NCBI RefSeq assembly: GCF_031143425.1
Contig: NC_090437.1
Location: 846,499,978-846,563,977 of the forward strand
Length of the DNA stretch: 64,000 nucleotides
Reading direction: 5' to 3'
Source of the DNA: Pleurodeles waltl
Lineage: Eukaryota > Chordata > Amphibia > Caudata > Salamandridae
Part shown: positions 1 to 10,221 of the stretch, piece by piece
Position numbering within the stretch: position 1 is the stretch's first letter
How the letters are laid out: each line of letters opens with the position of its first letter
Program-made: the position numbers and the translations under genes
The notes under the pieces: model-generated
What the model was told of the DNA's origin: nothing
What the model saw: only the letters and a program-made list of their open reading frames with translations
The model's database searches: none

Positions 1-108
1 CTGAATCTGAGCCACAAAACACCATCACACATACACCATCCCCCACCTCACAGCACACACCCCAACACATCACCCCACCCACCCTCACACACCACTCACA
101 CTACACCA
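1..108 (+). other. CA-rich 5' leader of E1 gene B
   Basis: Low-complexity CA/CC-rich sequence directly before the gene B ATG at 109. The same kind of CA-rich leader precedes gene B in E4 (about 62340-62631) and, on the minus strand, in E2 (about 48720-48990). It is probably the 5' UTR/promoter of gene B; no TATA box is evident. Confidence 0.5.
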
Positions 109-1595
109 ATGGCACCACAAAGACACCCCAGGCTTTCAGAGGAGGATCTGAGGGTCATGGTGGAGGAAATCATCTAGGTAGAGCCACAGCTATTCGGATC
201 ACACGTGCAGCAGACATCTATTGCAAGGAAGATGGAACTATGTCTGAGAGTCGTGGACAGGGTCAACACTGTGGAACAGCACCCAAGAACAAGGGATGAC
301 ATCAGGAAGAGTTGGAACGACCTACGGGGAAAGGTGCGTTCTATGGTTGCAAGACACCAGATAGCTGTACAGAGGACTGGCGGTGGACCCCCACCTCCTC
401 CCCCATAACTAACAACATGGGAGGAGCAAGTCTTGGTGATCATGCATCCTGAGGGCCTGGCAGGAGTAGCAGGAGGACTGGACTCTGGTAAGTCAAATCT
501 TTACTACTTTCACCCCCCCCCACCTGCATGCCATCACAAACTCCTACCCCTACCCTTACCCCCATCACTCCACCACCTCACATATAGCCCACCATCACAA
601 CCCACCCATCCCAATACCAATCCCTGCATGCAACACCAACGCATGGACCCCCATCACCGCAGCATGCACACTAGTGACAAACACTTAGCCAAACCAATCA
701 CAACTCACACTAGCCAAAGCTGCCTTGCTAATAACAACCATAGAGGGAAACATACCCATGCACAAGATGGCACATGCAGAAACAATAACACTGCATTTAC
801 ATCCCCACAGGACCCCTACTCAACGTCACCGGAGAGGAGGTGCCAGACACATCCAGTCCCCCCCCAGAAGAGGCCCACAGTGATGACAGCAGCTCTGCAC
901 GCCTGGATCACGATGACCAACCTGGCCCATCATGGACCTCTGGACATTCGGTTACCCAGACACAGTCCCAAAACACCACAGAGCCTCCCCCCTTAGGAAA
1001 CACCACCACAGCACCCACCCAGATGGCCCATCCTTCTGTCCCCAGGACACGTCAATCAGTAGTGTGTCCACCACTACAGGGAGCCCAGGCAACCCCACAA
1101 ACACAAGACGATTGGGGACATGGGGTCAGTGGCAGTGGGCACACAGTTCAGGGGACAGAGGCACAGGACAACAGGGAAGCTGGGAGGACTTCTGTGTGAC
1201 AGGGGGAGGACAGGCCCAGGGAACTGACTCTCCATGAGGCACTCACCAACATACTGGGCCAAGTTGCAGGAGACCCAGCGGCTGCAGGAGGGACAGTACC
1301 TGGGGGTCAGGGAGGACTTGAGGGACATCCACACCACCCTGGTCACAATTGCAGGGGTGCTGGCAGACATGGCCAACACCATGAGGGAGGCAGTGGCACA
1401 CCAACAGGCCCCTGACACTAGCCACACCGAAGAACAGCCCTCCACCTCTGCCAACGCTAGTGGACAGGAGGCCCCGCCACAGGAACAACAGGCCACCAAC
1501 ACCCCACCCATGCAGAAGGAGAACCACCACAGAAACGTTCCTTGCAATCCAGGCAGAAGCCAGAGAACATTGCCAAGACCCCTGCCAGGAAATAA
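109..1595 (+). pseudogene. E1 gene B: NAIF1-like Myb/SANT DNA-binding protein, broken
   Basis: Exon 1 is 109-487 (379 nt, the same length as in E2 and E4), intron 488-810 (GTAAGT...ACAG), exon 2 from 811. The N-terminal 80-90 residues form a Myb/SANT-like domain of the NAIF1 / Myb_DNA-bind_5 type (RHPRLSEEDL...VEPQLFG...IARKMEL...RDDIRKSWNDLRGKVRS), followed by a Pro run and an acidic/Ser-rich C-terminal half ending in a helical region. In PIF/Harbinger elements such proteins bind transposon ends and bring the transposase to DNA. Breaks: codon 23 is TAG (175-177); an in-frame TGA at 1197-1199 stands where E4 has CGA; at least one frameshift follows near 1230-1250. The ancestral stop, matching the end of the E2 copy (Ala-Lys-Thr-Pro...), is TAA at 1593-1595. 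The copy looks non-functional. Confidence 0.85.
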
Positions 1596-1767
1596 GACTC
1601 TCCCGATTGTCACCCTTGTGTCCCACTCTATCAACCTGTCCACCTTGAACTGCCATTGCTCCCCTTCCTATGCCCCCTTGTACAATGCACCTGTGATACA
1701 AATAGACTGAACTCTACCCTGGACTTTCCTCCATCAGCAACCCAGTCCATTGCAATACCCCCTCTAT

Positions 1768-1786
1768 TTATTAGCACTTAAATAAA
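1768..1786. terminator. Overlapping convergent poly(A) signals
   Basis: AATAAA at 1781-1786 on the plus strand serves gene B, and TTTATT at 1768-1773 reads AATAAA on the minus strand for the converging transposase. The two 3' ends are about 480 bp apart (1595 and 2075), so the convergent genes appear to share this region. Confidence 0.5.
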
Positions 1787-2074
1787 CACCCTTGGAACAA
1801 AATCAAATATGGAGTCTGGCAATTATTTGACAAATGTATTAGTTTCATAAACTGTAAACATTGCAATTCAAATGTACAGTAATATTTACATAGGTATGAC
1901 CTGTAGTGGGCAGCAGTAAACACACCATGAGCCAGAGTGTGGCACAGAGATCTGAAAATAGAGATGCCAATGGGTACAGTAAGTGGCCATAGAAATAGGG
2001 AAATCAGGCTGCCATGTTCAATGTCCAACACAAAACTGCAATGGAAGGTGAAGTTACAGTGTCTTACCTGTGTG

Positions 2075-3192
2075 TCACTGGAAGTACTGTTGAATTAGTA
2101 TAGTTCTGTTGTCCACATCTTCTTCCTCTGCCTCCTCTTCGTCACTGCCACACGACTATCCCCAGGCTCACCCTCCTGCAGAAAAGGCTCCTGGTATCTC
2201 AAGGCCAGGTTGTGCAACATGCAACATGTAACAATGATCTGGCAGGCACACCTTCTTGAGTGAGTAGTACAGGGATCCACCTGTCAGATGGAGGCACTGG
2301 AAATCTGGCCTTCCGGAGGCCAAAGATTCGATCTGTGATCCTCCTTGTTCGTCCATGTGCCTCATTGTAACGTTCCTCTGCCCTTGTCCTGGCATTCCTC
2401 ACTGGGGTCAGTAGCCATGAGAAGTTGGGGTAACCAGAGCCACCTGCAAATATCGAGGGATACCTGTTAGCCACACACTCACCCTTAGGGCCAAACCCAC
2501 ACCCATTTACCTACATCAGCTGGGTGGGGACCATGGGCTCACCTATTAGCCACACCCGGTGCCTCTGGAGTTGAGCCATCACATACAGGATGCTGCTATT
2601 CCTCAAGATAAAGGCATCATGCACAGACCCAGGATACTTGGCATTCACATGCGAGATGTACTGGTCCGTCAAACACACCATCTGCACATTCAGAGGGTGA
2701 AAGCTTTTTCTATTTTTGAACACTTGTTCATTTCTCCGGGGGGACAAATGCAGTATGTGTACCATCAATGCCACCAATTATGTTGGGGATATGTCCCAGT
2801 GCATAGAAGTCAGCCTTCACTGTGGCCAAATCCTCCACCTGGGGGAATACGATGTAGCTGCGCATGTGTGTCATCAGGGCCGACAACACTCTGGTCAGCA
2901 CGTTTGAGAACATAGGCTGTGACATCCCTGATGGCATGGCCACTGTTGCTTGGAAGGAACCACTTGCCAGGAAATGGAGCACTGACAGGACCTGCACTAC
3001 AGGGGGGATACCTGTGGGGTGGCGGATAGCTGAGATCAGGTCTGGCTCCAATTGGGCACACAGTTCTTGGACTGTGGCCCTATCAAGTCCGTAGGTCAGG
3101 ATAATGTGCCTGTCCTCCATTGTCGCCAGGTCCACCAGGGGTCTGTACAAGGGGGATGTCTCCATCTCCTATTCATCCTCAGAGGTTGAACT
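2075..3192 (-). pseudogene. HARBI1-like: E1 HARBI1-type DDE transposase, exons 2-3, broken
   Basis: Exon 2 is 3192-2543 and exon 3 is 2443-2075 (intron donor GTGAGC, acceptor TTTGCAG). The exons encode the DDE_Tnp_4/HARBI1 catalytic domain, which excises and integrates Harbinger elements at 3-bp targets. Visible blocks: YRPLVDLATMEDRH, FLASGSFQATVA, IGGIDGTH (first Asp), GSVHDAFILRNS (second Asp) and TDRIFGLRKARF. In the last block the third catalytic residue is Asp, where E2 has Glu (SERTFG). Other damage: a one-base loss near 3145 shifts the start of exon 2; a frameshift lies near 2770 between IDGTH and the following block; an extra T near 2305 shifts the tail. The acidic C-terminus ends IQQYFQ at TGA 2075-2077. 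Exon 1 lies at 30613-30695, beyond the LINE insertion. Confidence 0.88.
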
Positions 3193-3611
3193 CTAGGGTG
3201 AAAAACGGTGAGCAGAAGGTCATATTCAAACATATTTCAACATTAATATGCAATTTGTGCTTAACAGAAACAGTATGTGAACTTGTAAGTCATTTGATGT
3301 GCCAATGTCTGCTGTGATGCCGTTAGGTGCCATGGCCTGTGCCCCCCTGAAATGACGGCTGCCTGACCTGTGAGGAGGGACAAGTGGAAATTAAGTAATT
3401 CTGTTGGCATTATGTTCCGTTGATGTCGGCGGTCGATGACTGCAGTGCAACACCGCATTGGTTATCATTGGGCCCTATGGGTTCCAGGAGCCACTGGCAC
3501 CGCCGCAGACGTGACTGCCATTTTCTATCTGTGTACTCACTTGCTACCTGACCTTTAACAGGAGAGGACCTACCCTGCAAGTGCTGCTGTACCCTGTGTC
3601 TGGAAGCGACA
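3193..3611. other. Non-coding spacer between transposase exon 2 and gene A
   Basis: About 420 bp separating the transposase exon 2 acceptor from the gene A start, which read in opposite directions. The corresponding interval is 37828-38275 in E2 and 54788-55110 in E3, and parts align among all three. It probably contains the gene A promoter. No distinct motif is identified. Confidence 0.45.
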
Positions 3612-5890
3612 ATGGCTCAAGTGTCTGGGGAAAGGGCCCCTGCCTTCACTTCGAAGGAATTGGAGAGACTGGTGGATGGGGTCCTACCCCAGTACCCTTT
3701 AATCTATGCTTCTCCAGACAAACAGGTGAGTACACTGTGAGCATGATGTGTGGGCCATGAATGTATGGATTGTTGTGTGTGTAAGCCTTGTGTAGGGAGG
3801 GTCTGAGGGGCCCTCAGCAGAGTGCTGGATGTATGGTGGTCAATGTCTGTGCGTAAGGGGATGGGGGATATGTTGGGCCATGAGTATAACAGTCCAGACG
3901 ATATGACTAATACCTTTTCTGCAGTTTCTTTTCTGCAGGTCAGCGCCAATCAGAAAAAGGGTATTTGGCATGCCATCGCCAAGGAGGTGTGGACCCTGGG
4001 GGTCTTTAACAGGTGGAGCACCCACTGCCGCAAAAGGTGGGAGGACCTGTTCCTCCCAACGAGGAAGGGGTGCCCGTCATACCCTGAACCCCCTGATGTT
4101 CCACATCCTGGCGGTGGCCTATCCGGAGTTGGGTGGGTGCTTGAAGGCATCACAGCAGCCACAAGGGGGTGAGTACAGATTCAGAATCATGACTTTGCGC
4201 GTGTTAAGGGATTACCTGGGTGGGGGATGTGGCTATAGGTGACCCTAGGCAAGGGTGAACATGGCAGGGTATGTTCAATTATGGGCAAGCTCAGATGCAC
4301 TCCAAACCCAATTAAGTTAGTGGGCATCTACTGCTGGGCATGGTCCTGTGGGTTTCAGGTGTGAAGCTAATGGCGTTAGGCATTGTACCCCATGGGCTGG
4401 TGACTAGCGTTGTAACTGGTAGTGGATGGCCTAGTGCATAGGGCTGTTCCCTGTGAGTTGTGTACGCCAACAGTAGCGTTGTTGCTGGCATTGACCAAGT
4501 GAATCCTCTGTCTCTCCCCCCCTTTTTGTTTTGGCACCCTGTCCTTGTGTGCATTAGCATCATCTGGCGGAGGAGCAGAGGCGCAGGCGACGGAGGGAGC
4601 TGCATCCCACATGGGCCTGGAGGCCCAATCCACCGACGGTGAGGGCACCAGTGGGACGGAGGGCGAGGGGAGCACCACGACGGAGACCGGAGGGGACAGT
4701 ACTGTCAGCAACACCTCCTCCGATGGAAGCTCCCTGGTGGTGGCGGACACCTCTGTGCCCACCCCAACTACAGTTACTGCTGCCAACCCCGTACCAGCAC
4801 CACCCTCCCAGCAGCCCCTCAGCGTGTTTCCCGTGCTTGCTCACCAGGAGGGTGGGCATCTCCTTCGCCCCAGGCACCTCAGGCCCTGCCCCAGTCAGCC
4901 CTGCTGCCCTCAGTGAGAAGGCTATTGGCCTCCTGAGATCCCTCTGTGTTGGGTAGTCAACCATACTGAATGCCATCCAGGGTGTAGAAGGGCATTTGCA
5001 ACAAAAAATGCATACCTGGATGGCAGTCATTGTCCCTGTCTCCAGCCTCCTTCCTCCAACTTCCTCTACCCAGTCCCAATCCCCTCAACCCCAGCCTATG
5101 TCAAGCACACCTTCAGACCAACACACAGAAGTGGCTCAGGCAAACACAAGCCCCTCACTTCATCTCACAGGCACTCACACAAGCACCATTCACATGCAGA
5201 CACACCAACATCCACTGCCTCCACTATGTCCACTTCCCTCCCAGTAGCATCTCCACTCATACCTGCATGCACTACATCCTCATCCACTACCTCCATCACC
5301 AGCACACCTATCACCACACGCCCCTCACTGGAAGTCACCGTCCCCACATCCATGCACACATCCCCTGTGTTCTCTTCCACTGTGTCTGAGCCCCCTCCTC
5401 CCAAAGTACACAAACGCAAGCAATCAGGCACCTAACAGACATCCACCTTACAACAGCATCCAGCCCATGCACCTGTACTCAAACACAGCAGACTGACACC
5501 TCCTACAACCACTCCCTCTTCCTCCACACATAAACCTTCATCCTCTTCCCTCCCCAGTGTCCCTAAGAAGATTTCCTCACCACCATTGACCTATTCCCTA
5601 CCCCTACCCCCCCGTCCTTCACCTTGTGCCAGGGTGGCCAGAACCCAGCCCAGCACCTCAGCCACCCAGCCCACAGCCACTGTGGTTTCTGCAGCAACTG
5701 CAGGTGTGTGAGAGGCTCAAAGGAGGCACCCGTCAGCCCAGCCAGTGTGCCAGCACCACCTGCCAAGGCCAGGAAGAGTCCGCCACCTAGCAAGGGCAAG
5801 AAGGGGACACCAGCCAGCAAGGGGAAGGAGGAACCACCAGCCAGCAAGGGCAAGAAAAAGACACCAGCTGGCAGAAGCAAGGAGGCATAA
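3612..5890 (+). pseudogene. E1 gene A: second Myb/SANT-like protein, broken, antisense in the transposase intron
   Basis: Exon 1 is 3612-3725 (38 codons, MAQVSGERAPAFTSKELERL then a GTGAGT donor). Exon 2 is 3939-4168 after CTGCAG, and exon 3 begins about 4559-4568. Exons 1-2 encode a Myb/SANT-like (Myb_DNA-bind_5-type) domain with FTSKELERLV, GIWHAIAKEV, and STHCRKRWEDL. Exon 2 is 41 nt shorter than in E2, a frame-breaking internal deletion. The exon 3 acceptor CAG of E2 reads CTG here. Exon 3 is Ser/Thr/Gly-rich, then contains a helical block (PAALSEKAIGLLRSL) interrupted by TAG near 4954, and a Lys/Pro repeat tail (about 5750-5890: SKGKKGTPASKGKEEPPA). Its role by family analogy is DNA binding for transposition. 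The whole gene lies inside the transposase's first intron, on the opposite strand. Confidence 0.75.
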
Positions 5891-5939
5891 CCATCTGCCA
5901 AGGGCAGGAAGGGGCACACAACACCAGCCATGGTACTTC

Positions 5940-6224
5940 AGCCGTCCGAGGCTGCAGGTGAGGCCTGGAGGCTACCACCACCACTGCCAGCACCACGGCC
6001 AGCACCGCCACTTGCACCGCAGCCAGCACCGCCACATGCACCACAGCCAACAGCACTACTGGCAGCAGCCCCAGTGGGCAGCCGTCCGAGGCTGCAGGTG
6101 ACGGCCTGGAGACTACCACTACCACTGCCAGCACCGCCACCTGAACCGCGGGCAGCACCGCAACCTGAACCGCGGCCAGCACCGCCACATGCACTGCCGC
6201 CAGCAGCACCACTGCCAGCAGCAG
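5940..6224. repeat. Short GC-rich imperfect repeats at the gene A 3' end
   Basis: Imperfect short units built around gcaccgccac / ccgcagcc, and a longer unit beginning ccgtccgaggctgcaggtga at 5942 and 6082. This lies between the Lys/Pro repeat tail of gene A and the 74-bp minisatellite. Confidence 0.5.
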
Positions 6225-6520
6225 CAGCCCCTCCTTGCCAGGATGAAGGGCACTGGGCACAAGCCCCCCTCCAGAACCAGTGGAAGAAGCCATCCACTCA
6301 GCCTCTCCTTGCCAGGATGAAGCACACTGGGCACAAGGACCCCTCCAGAAACAGTGGAAGAAGCCATCCATGCAGCCCCTCCTTGCCAGGATGAAGCACA
6401 CTGGGCAAAAGGCCCCCTCCAGAACCATTGGAAGAAGGCATCCACTCAGCCCCTCCTTGCCAGGATGAAGCACACTGGGCACAAGTCCCCCTCCAGAACC
6501 AGTGGAAGAAGGGATCTACT
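6225..6520. repeat. 74-bp minisatellite, about four units (E1)
   Basis: Units repeat every 74 bp; the motif gtggaagaag recurs near 6281, 6355, 6429 and 6503. The same minisatellite with the same 74-bp period, in opposite orientation and with about six units, is present in E2 at 34219-34642. It is therefore an inherited part of this transposon family and not a local event. Confidence 0.85.
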
Positions 6521-6521
6521 A

Positions 6522-6680
6522 GAGAGACTGTGGCTTTGCACTCCCCAGGACCAAGCAGTGGGCAAACCACCCACTTGAGAGACTGTGGCTTTGCACTCCC
6601 CAGGAACAAGCAGTGGGCAAACCACCCACTTGAGAGACTGTGTCTTTGCACTCCCCAGGAACAAGCAGTGGGCATGAAGC
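6522..6680. repeat. 55-bp minisatellite, about three units (E1)
   Basis: Units at 6522, 6577 and 6632 contain gactgtggctttgcactccc and gcagtgggcaaaccacccac. E2 carries the related array with a 64-bp period (33380-33520 and 34141-34215). Confidence 0.85.
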
Positions 6681-7061
6681 CCCCTCCAGGCCAGTGGCGT
6701 TGTACCATCTTCCAGCTGAGGTGACCCCCATTCCCTCTCCCCCTGAGATGCCTGTGTGTTTTTGACCTGATGCTCCTGCAGTGTTCTCTCAGTATTGAGT
6801 CAGAAGTCAAGTGTGGCCATGGCCTATGTGTTATGGCCCATGGGCCACGAACATTTTGGTGTGGGCATTGTCCATCCTTTTGTATATATTGTATATATTT
6901 TACATACTGGTTATTGTTTAAAGACGTATTTATCTAAAATGGTACTATTACACTCATTTTAATCCATTCCTTTTGTCCTTACGTTATTCCTGAGGGTTAC
7001 GGGGTGTATATGTAATGTTGTTGCATCTGTTTGTGTGTATGGTGCTGGGGGTGGAGGTGTT
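6681..7061. other. E1 intron/3' flank up to the LINE insertion point
   Basis: AT-rich, with TATA-like runs (tgtatatattgtatatattt near 6892-6911). No gene is seen. It ends in ggtgtt (7056-7061), the left copy of the duplication flanking the LINE. Confidence 0.5.
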
Positions 7062-7143
7062 CAAATCAAATCAAATCATTAGCATTTATAAAGCGCGCTA
7101 CTCACCCGTGCGGGTCTCAAGGCGCTAGGGACAAAGGGGGTGG
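7062..7143 (-). other. LINE 3' UTR and (TGATT)n tail
   Basis: Minus strand: after the ORF2 stop comes a short segment with gcgctttataaatgctaatg, then three TGATT units. Short 3' tails with a terminal microsatellite instead of poly(A) are typical of L2/CR1-type LINEs. Confidence 0.75.
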
Positions 7144-10127
7144 TTATCGCTGCTCGAACAGCCAGGTCTTTAGGAGTCTCCGGAAAGCGGAGTGGTCCTG
7201 GGTGGTCCTGAGGCTGGTGGGGAGGGAGTTCCAGGTCTTGGCCGCCAGGAAGGAGAAAGATCTCCCACCCGCCGTGGAGCGTCGGATGCGAGGGACGGTG
7301 GCGAGTGCGAGGCCAGAGGAGCGGAGGGGGCGGGTGGGGACGTAGAAGTTGAGCCGTCTGTTGAGGTATTCCGGTCCCTTGTCGTGGAGGGCTTTGTGTG
7401 CGTGGGTGAGAAGTCGGAAGGTGATCCTTTTGCTGACTGGGAGCCAATGCAGGTGTCTCAGGTGTGCGGAGATGTGGCTGTTGCGGGGTACGTCGAGGAT
7501 GAGGCGGGCTGAGGCGTTTTGAATGCGTTGCAGGTGATTTTGGAGTTTGGCGGTGGTCCCAGCGTAGAGGGTGTTGCCGCAGTTCAGGCGGCTCGTGACG
7601 AGGGCGTGGGTCACGGTTTTTCTGGTGTCGGCGGGGATCCAGCGGAAGATCTTGCGGAGCATGCGGAGGGTGAGGAAGCAGGCGGAGGACACGGCGTTGA
7701 CTTGCTTGGTCATGGTGAGAAGGGGGTCCAAGATGAAGCCGAGGTTGCGGGCGTGGTCTGCGGGGGTCGGTGCGGTGCCGAGGGCCGTGGGCCACCAGGA
7801 GTCGTCCCAGGCGGACGGGGTGTTGCCGAGGATGAGGACTTCAGTTTTTTCAGAGTTCAGCTTTAGGCGGCTGAGCCTCATCCAATCTGCGACATCCTTC
7901 ATACCCTCTTGTAGGTTGGTCTTGGCTCTGGCGGGGTCCTTGGTGAGGGAGAGTATAAGTTGGGTGTCGTCGGCGTAGGAGGTGATGATGATGTCGTGCT
8001 TGCGTACGATGTTAGCGAGGGGGCTCATGTAGACATTGAAGAGTGTCGGGCTGAGTGATGAGCCTTGAGGTACGCCGCAGATGATCTCAGTGGGTTCTGA
8101 GCGAAACGGAGGGAGGTAGACTCTTTGGGAGCGGTTTACGAGGAAGGAGGCGATCCAGTCCAGGATCCGTCTTGGATCCCGGTGGAGCGGAGGCGGGTGA
8201 TTAGGGTGCGGTGACAGACGGTGTCAAAGGCAGCCGAGAGGTCGAGAAGAATGAGGGCGACTGTTTCACCGTTGTCCATCAGGGTTCTGATGTCGTCTGT
8301 GACTGAGATGAGGGCGGTTTCAGTGCTGTGGTTGGGTCGGAATCCGGTCTGTGAGGGGTCGAGCAGGTTGTTGTCTTCCAGGAAGGTGGTCAGCTGTTTG
8401 TTGACGGTCTTCTCTATTACTTTGGCTGGGAAAGGCAGAAGGGAGATGGGGCGGAAGTTTTTCAGGTCGCTCGGGTCAGCCGTAGGTTTCTTTAGTAGGG
8501 CGTTGACTTCGGCGTGTTTCCAGCATTCGGGGAAGGTAGCAGAAGAAAAAGAAGAGTTGATGACGGTCTGGAGGTGCGGGGCGATGATGTTGTCGGCTTT
8601 GTTAAAGATGAAGTGCGGGCAGGGGTCCGAAGGGGCGCCGGAGTGGATAGAGTTCATGATGGATTTGGTTTCTTCCGTGCTGATGTGGGTCCAGTTGTTG
8701 AGGGTGATGGTCGGGGATGTGGGTTCGGTGGTGTTAGGTTGGGTCTGGTGTCCGAAGCTGTCGTGGAGGTCGCTGATCTTGCGATGGAAGAAAGTGGCGA
8801 GGGATTCGCATAGATCCTGTGAGGGCGTGATGGCGTTGGCGCTGGGGTTGGAGAACTCCTTGACGATGCTGAAGAGTTCTCTGCTGTTGTGGCTGTTTTT
8901 GTCCAGTCTGTCGGTGAAAAAATTCCTTTTGGCAGTGCGGATCAGGTGGTGGTGTTTGCGGGTAGCGTTCTTGAGGGCGGTCATGTTGTCAGCGGTGCGG
9001 TCCTTGCACCAGGCTTTCTCAAGTGCGCGACAAGTTTTCTTTGATTCTTTGAGGGTGTCAGAGAACCAGAGGGGTTTCTTGGTGTTGTTCTGTCGCTGCG
9101 AGCGTTTGAGGGGAGCAAGGTTGTCTGCGCAGTTGGAGATCCAGTTTGTGAGGTTGAGGGCTGCGACGTTGGGGTCGGTGGTGAGGGTGGGTTGGTTGGC
9201 GGCGAGTGCGGCGAAGAGTTGCTCTTCAGGGATCTTGTTCCACTGTCGGCGAGGGATGGGTTGAGTGCGGAGGTGGCGGGTCTCGCGTCGGAATGTGAAG
9301 TGGACGCAGCTGTGGTCGGTCCAATGAAGGGCGGAGGCGTGGCTGAAGAAGACGTGTTTGCTGGCGGAGAAGATAGGGTAGAGTGTGTGTCCGGCGATGT
9401 GGGTGGCAGTGTCCACCAGTTGTTTGAGGCCGAGGTTGGCGAGGTTGTCGAGCAGGGTGGTGGTGTTGGGGTCGTTGTTTTGTTCCAGATGGAAGTTGAG
9501 GTCGCCTAGGAGGATGTAGTCCGGTGAGGCGAGGGCGTGCGGGGAGATGAAGTCGGCGATGGTGTCGCTGAAAGGGGCGCGAGGTCCGGGAGGACGGTAG
9601 ACGAGGGATCCTCTGAGGGTGGTCCTCGGGTCGGTGCGAATCTGAAAATGCAGGTGTTCAGCGGCAAGAGGGGAGTCTTCAGTGGAGGTGGTGACGCTGA
9701 TGGAGTCTTTGAAGACGATGGCGATACCTCCTCCTACTTGGTTGGTGCGGTCTTTCCTGGAGATCTTGTAGCCTTCGGGGATGGCGGTGGCGATGTCTGG
9801 AGCAGAGGAGGCGTTCATCCAGGTCTCCGTGATGAAGGCGACGTCCGGTGCTGTGGAGTCTAGGAGGTCCCAGAGTTCAACGGCGTGTTTGTGAACGGAG
9901 CGAGCGTTGACTAGGATGCACTTGAGGTGGTTGATGGCGCGTGGGCTTGTGGTCGTAGTTGTTGCGTGGTGGAAGATGCGTTTGCAGGAGTTGCAGGCGA
10001 AGGGTCCATGGGTGCGTTTGGGGTGAGCTTGGAAGCAGGTGTTGGAGCGTCCTGGGTTGAGGGCATGGAGGGTGGTGGGGTCATAGCGGATCATCGGGGC
10101 TTGGGAGCGCTGGGGACCAGGGGTCAT
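7144..10127 (-). pseudogene. L2-like LINE ORF2: endonuclease-reverse transcriptase with one frameshift
   Basis: I chose the ATG at 10127 (MTPGPQRSQ); the frame is open further upstream to about 10202 but without another ATG. The N-terminus has a small Cys/His cluster (FACNSCKRIFHH). An AP-type endonuclease domain follows with VNARSVHKH, FITETWM, VYRPPG, LLGDLNFHLE and WTDHSCVHF. The reverse transcriptase has NFRPISLLP, QTGFRPNHSTETALI, LLDLSAAFDTV (motif A, about 8240), GVPQGSSLSP (about 8065) and SYADDTQL (motif C, about 7977-7957). The C-terminal region contains LHWLPVSKRITFR, GPEYLNRRL and TWNSLP. The protein would nick target DNA and prime cDNA synthesis there. A single one-base loss near 8170 breaks the frame; downstream the frame is open to the stop at 7144. 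No separate ORF1 is seen. Confidence 0.9.
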
Positions 10128-10221
10128 GGTGCTGGGCGGGCGTGGACGGGCGCAGACGGGCTTGCCTCTGGCGTGCCTCCGGCGCGCCAGCGGTGCACCC
10201 ACTGCACGCGCCCGCTGCGCA
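10128..10221 (-). other. Short unique GC-rich leader between the array and ORF2
   Basis: About 95 bp of GC-rich sequence that is not part of the monomer. Similarity to the monomers begins at about 10222, at the shared gtcgcgcagcgg. Confidence 0.6.

Noticed and set aside
4545..4916. A conserved programmed frameshift in gene A exon 3, because E1 and E2 both leave the helical-block frame and end at the same CCPQ stop
   Set aside because: Alignment shows the shifts arise at different places (extra C in a C8 run near 36632-36639 in E2; a lost base near 4828 in E1), so they are independent mutations that happen to reach the same frame.
8221..9863. Plus-strand open frames opposite the LINE ORF2
   Set aside because: They are shadows of the strongly supported endonuclease-reverse transcriptase frame on the minus strand.
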